The notes under the pieces are model-generated. The model was not told where the DNA came from. It saw only the letters and a program-made list of their open reading frames with translations, and ran no database searches. 64,000 nt of DNA from positions 134,001 to 198,000 of the forward strand of contig DASTCX010000018.1 in assembly GCA_035710745.1 (NCBI GenBank), given 5' to 3'. The stretch is from Candidatus Eremiobacteraceae bacterium (lineage in GTDB: Bacteria; Vulcanimicrobiota; Vulcanimicrobiia; Eremiobacterales; Eremiobacteraceae). This document shows, piece by piece, positions 61,657 to 64,000 of this stretch (its first letter is position 1; every line of letters begins with the position of its first letter). A program made the translations under genes and the position numbers.

Positions 61657-61929
61657 ATGAAGATCAACCGCCGGCCTGTGGCCAAGAGCGGAGTCAAACC
61701 GCCGAACAGACGGCCTTACGAGTCGGCCGAACCCGCGGTCCTCACCGTCGAAGAGACGGCCGCGTACCTTCGGATCTCGCCCCACTCGGCCTACATCATG
61801 AGCCGGAACGGGCTGCTGCCGATCGTCCGTCCGCTCAAGCGACGGACGCTCGTCATCAAGAAGCTGCTCGACGAGGCTATCGTGGACCGCACGCTCGGCA
61901 CGAGGATCTTCGAGCCGGCCGCATCGTGA
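61657..61929 (+). CDS. Excisionase-like helix-turn-helix protein
   Basis: 90 aa. Residues 28-75, VLTVEETAAYLRISPHSAYIMSRNGLLPIVRPLKRRTLVIKKLLDEAI, match the HTH_17/excisionase (MerR-like winged helix) fold. GGGAG precedes the ATG by four bases; the frame is open to 61594 without conserved sequence. Probably a recombination directionality factor or repressor for the divergent integrase trio. Confidence 0.78.
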   Translation: MKINRRPVAKSGVKPPNRRPYESAEPAVLTVEETAAYLRISPHSAYIMSRNGLLPIVRPLKRRTLVIKKLLDEAIVDRTLGTRIFEPAAS

Positions 61930-62162
61930 CGCTCACATGGCAGGCCAGGGACCGGCTTGCCGCCTGTAACACAATCAACCAAACGCGCCCGTCTCCATCA
62001 TGCGTGAATTGAGTCAGAGTTGCTCTAACGCGCCCGACACACAGAGGCTAACGTCCGCCCGCTTGAAGTAAGCCGCTGCCCCTCGACGAGCCCGACAGAT
62101 GAGCAACGTCCGTCGTCGTGTCAGGGACCGAGTATAGGTCCGCCCCGCGCATTTCGTGGGAC

Positions 62163-62191
62163 TTTACCGCGCTGGCGACCTCGACTACAAT
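62163..62191 (+). promoter_or_regulatory. Promoter candidate for secreted-protein gene
   Basis: TTTACC (62163-62168) and TACAAT (62186-62191) with 17-base spacing, 72 bases before the ATG at 62263. Confidence 0.45.
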
Positions 62192-62212
62192 GAGGCCGAG
62201 CGAATCGACTCA

Positions 62213-62232
62213 ATCGGCCTGGAAAGGCCGAT
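62213..62232 (+). promoter_or_regulatory. Leader hairpin, with an alternative partner upstream
   Basis: ATCGGCCT pairs perfectly with AGGCCGAT around GGAA. An earlier AGGCCGA at 62193-62199 could compete for the same arm. Confidence 0.35.
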
Positions 62233-62262
62233 CTGGCCCTGCTCTTAGTGGGGGCTATTTCG

Positions 62263-63561
62263 ATGTCGAACATTCGGGTTTGGTTTCTAGTCGCGGTGCT
62301 CGGACTGGCGTGCATCGCAGCAACTGCGCCGTACTTACCCCCGCCTACCGTTAGCGCGTTCGGTTCCCAAGTCTTCACGGTCAGCTGGTTACAATCTCCG
62401 GCCCCAAATCCCAGCCAGGCTTCGGAGTGGAGCCCAATCGTCTCGTGCGGGCAGTCCAATTCGGCACCCACGTTGATGTACGCGGACGATCCCGAAACAT
62501 GGGATACAGTTCCCGGCGACAATTCATGGGACTACAAGAACCCCAACACTCCGCAGCCCAGCACCGTCAATAACCTCTTGCTGGAGCAAGGCTCGCTTGG
62601 AGACGGCGCGGCTGGTTATATCTACTTCTACTTCGATAACAAACTCGGAGTCACGGCGCGCCTTTACATCGGGGGTGTCGGTCCAGCCTCCTTGAAGTAT
62701 ATGGTGTCGGAGACAACCGGACCTGACTCCGATACGCTTAGCAGAGACGGGGCCATGCAGACCGCGGCATTCTTATCAAATCTCGTGCCCGGCAACGGTC
62801 TCCAGCAGAAAACGCTCGGTCCGCCAAGCGTCACCGGTCTACCGACGCAGATTGTCAGCTATTCGGTCAGCAACAATACACTTATACAAGGCGAAATGTT
62901 CGTCACAGGACTCACGGCGGCGGCGACGTTCGATGTCTATGCTGACGACTGCACCGGGACTCCGTGTCCGAGCACTCACAACAAAAACCTGACGGGCGAT
63001 TCGCACATGCGTCGGGGGAATTTTGCCAACGCGGAATACGATCTCGACCATAACGATACGACGTCGATTGAGACAACCGGCGGATTCGCCTGGTACGACG
63101 TGGTCGGGCCGAATAGTTGCGTCGGCGCGATAAATGGGGTAGACCCATTCGGACAGTACACCCCAAGAAACACCGGCGATTACGGCGTTCCGATAATCAT
63201 CACGGGCACACCGTCAACCACGCAGTATTGGTTTCTCATGGGCTCTCCGGCCGGAATGGCACCCGGGACCCCTGACGCCTTCTCGGTTTACGTCAGCGGG
63301 CTGACCGATCCGGCCACAGGCGTCGACGTCACGGGCGCGTGGGCCGTCGCGTTCCCAACGTCCAATCCCCCGACCCCCTCGCCTCAGCCTACCGACACGC
63401 CGCTCATATGTTGCGCGCAGTCAGCGGTCCTGGGAACCAGCGCAACACTTCCGCGAACGATAGAATGGATTCCGTCCGGTGGAGAAGCCCTACCGGCGCG
63501 ATTCTGGTACAACGTTCCAGTTCCTAAAAAGAACATACGAGTCCAGAGGTCGCACAGATGA
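62263..63561 (+). CDS. Secreted hypothetical protein
   Basis: 432 aa, ATG with GGGGG nine bases upstream; signal peptide residues 1-26 (MSNIRVWFLVAVLGLACIAA...). The mature chain is rich in Ser, Thr, Pro, Gly and Asn with predicted beta strands and scattered cysteines, for example YADDCTGTPCPSTHNKNLTGD and PLICCAQSAVLG; a PTPSPQPTDTP linker is near 370. This looks like an exported, possibly surface, beta-rich protein. No family recognised. ATGA overlap with the next gene implies co-translation. Confidence 0.7.
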   Translation: MSNIRVWFLVAVLGLACIAATAPYLPPPTVSAFGSQVFTVSWLQSPAPNPSQASEWSPIVSCGQSNSAPTLMYADDPETWDTVPGDNSWDYKNPNTPQPSTVNNLLLEQGSLGDGAAGYIYFYFDNKLGVTARLYIGGVGPASLKYMVSETTGPDSDTLSRDGAMQTAAFLSNLVPGNGLQQKTLGPPSVTGLPTQIVSYSVSNNTLIQGEMFVTGLTAAATFDVYADDCTGTPCPSTHNKNLTGDSHMRRGNFANAEYDLDHNDTTSIETTGGFAWYDVVGPNSCVGAINGVDPFGQYTPRNTGDYGVPIIITGTPSTTQYWFLMGSPAGMAPGTPDAFSVYVSGLTDPATGVDVTGAWAVAFPTSNPPTPSPQPTDTPLICCAQSAVLGTSATLPRTIEWIPSGGEALPARFWYNVPVPKKNIRVQRSHR

Positions 63562-64000
63562 AAGTAAGGACTATCCAAGCGGTTGTCGTGATCATCGCCA
63601 CTATCGCCGTTGTCGCCGTCGTCGCGACATCGGCGGTCGTCATGGCACACCGAAGCGCCGCCGAAAGCCCATCGACACCGCAGCGCCAATACGAGCAATC
63701 GCTGGACCAACAGCTCAGATGGAACAGTGATTTTAGGGCCAATTACGCGATCCACGTCAGGATGATGGACTTGTTCGACCGTTTTCCGACTTTCGATCGC
63801 GCCAACTTCGGCCCGGGCGTTCGAGTTGTTTATTGGCGGTCGGTCAAATGGGTTATCAAGTCCGTTTACCAGGACCAAAACGGCAATCAGATCGTACACC
63901 TATCGTACGGCGGTGGCCCTGGCATAGACGAAGACTACACAGCGAGGTTGGTCAATGGTCGATACGACGGGCATCTAAAGGTCGACTGGGCGTCGCTCGC
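63558..64000 (+). CDS. Hypothetical membrane-anchored protein (3' end outside window)
   Basis: At least 147 residues, open to the window edge. Starts MKVRTIQAVVVIIATIAVVA with a single N-terminal membrane segment (about 7-30), then a soluble domain: QYEQSLDQQLRWNSDFRANYAIHVRMMDLFDRFPTFDRANFG...VYWRSVKWVIKSVYQDQNGNQIVHLSYGGGPGIDEDYTARLVNGRYDGHLKVDWASL. No family recognised. Its ATGA overlap links it to the secreted protein before it; the pair may form an exported complex. Confidence 0.65.
   Translation, partial: MKVRTIQAVVVIIATIAVVAVVATSAVVMAHRSAAESPSTPQRQYEQSLDQQLRWNSDFRANYAIHVRMMDLFDRFPTFDRANFGPGVRVVYWRSVKWVIKSVYQDQNGNQIVHLSYGGGPGIDEDYTARLVNGRYDGHLKVDWASL

Larger units (their letters stand above)
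61930..62262 (+). other. Gene-free stretch, with promoter and 5' leader of the secreted-protein gene
   Basis: 333 bases without a convincing gene between the excisionase-like gene and the secreted-protein gene. It contains a promoter candidate (TTTACC at 62163, TACAAT at 62186, spacer 17) and the hairpin at 62213-62232. No attachment-site duplicate could be recognised by eye. Confidence 0.5.

Overview
The window is 64 kb of GC-rich bacterial chromosome with dense, mostly leaderless gene packing, many GTG/TTG starts and 4-base start/stop overlaps. Gene content (SpoIIM-family protein, Bacillus-type LonB, bifunctional Rel, DUF4129/DUF58/MoxR cluster, four tandem peptide-binding lipoproteins) plus a dispersed intergenic palindrome suggests an uncultivated terrestrial phylum such as Eremiobacterota (WPS-2) or a relative. 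That placement is inference; there is no rRNA in the window.

Layout. 1-2.8 kb: end of a phosphohexomutase, nagA, a convergent asparaginase. 2.9-8.4 kb: a tightly coupled operon of a membrane protein, DUF4129, DUF4350, MoxR ATPase and DUF58 proteins. 8.4-8.8 kb: a folded intergenic element between inverted palindromes. 8.8-13.6 kb: SpoIIM/RDD divergent pair and two tandem secreted phosphoesterases. 13.6-17.6 kb: a three-subunit molybdenum hydroxylase whose FAD subunit carries the extra [4Fe-4S] loop of 4-hydroxybenzoyl-CoA reductase; a molybdate transporter (modBCA) follows at 23.5-26.2 kb. 17.7-23.2 kb: DUF885 metallopeptidase-like protein, EamA transporter, fatty-acid desaturase, LivJ-like lipoprotein, and a short promoter-leader ORF-terminator unit. 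26.2-35.4 kb: Nudix hydrolase, then an operon of four SBP_bac_5 lipoproteins and an amidohydrolase, all overlapping. 35.4-39 kb: tRNA-Thr(CGT), small zinc-ribbon and hypothetical genes, a secreted beta-propeller protein.

39.1-44 kb is the replication/translation cluster rpsF-ssb-rpsR-rplI-lonB-dnaB. 44.2-53.2 kb holds TlpA-like protein, a flippase, alr, dtd, rel, a FemAB-like transferase, an ATP-grasp/low-molecular-weight phosphatase fusion and apt. 53.4-55.9 kb has a PilZ protein, a GHL15-like lipoprotein and a C11 peptidase that stops abruptly.

From about 55.9 kb the sequence becomes accessory. An AT-richer stretch carries a HicB-like protein with a C-terminal membrane segment followed by a HicA-like toxin. 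Into this sits a GC-rich block (about 57.3-61.9 kb) of three overlapping tyrosine-recombinase-type genes: one with a complete catalytic set, one with two core-binding domains and both catalytic histidines replaced, and one core-binding domain alone, plus three small downstream genes and a divergent excisionase-like HTH gene. This recombinase trio is the best candidate for an undescribed system. The window ends in two overlapping genes for exported or membrane proteins of unknown function, the second running off the edge.
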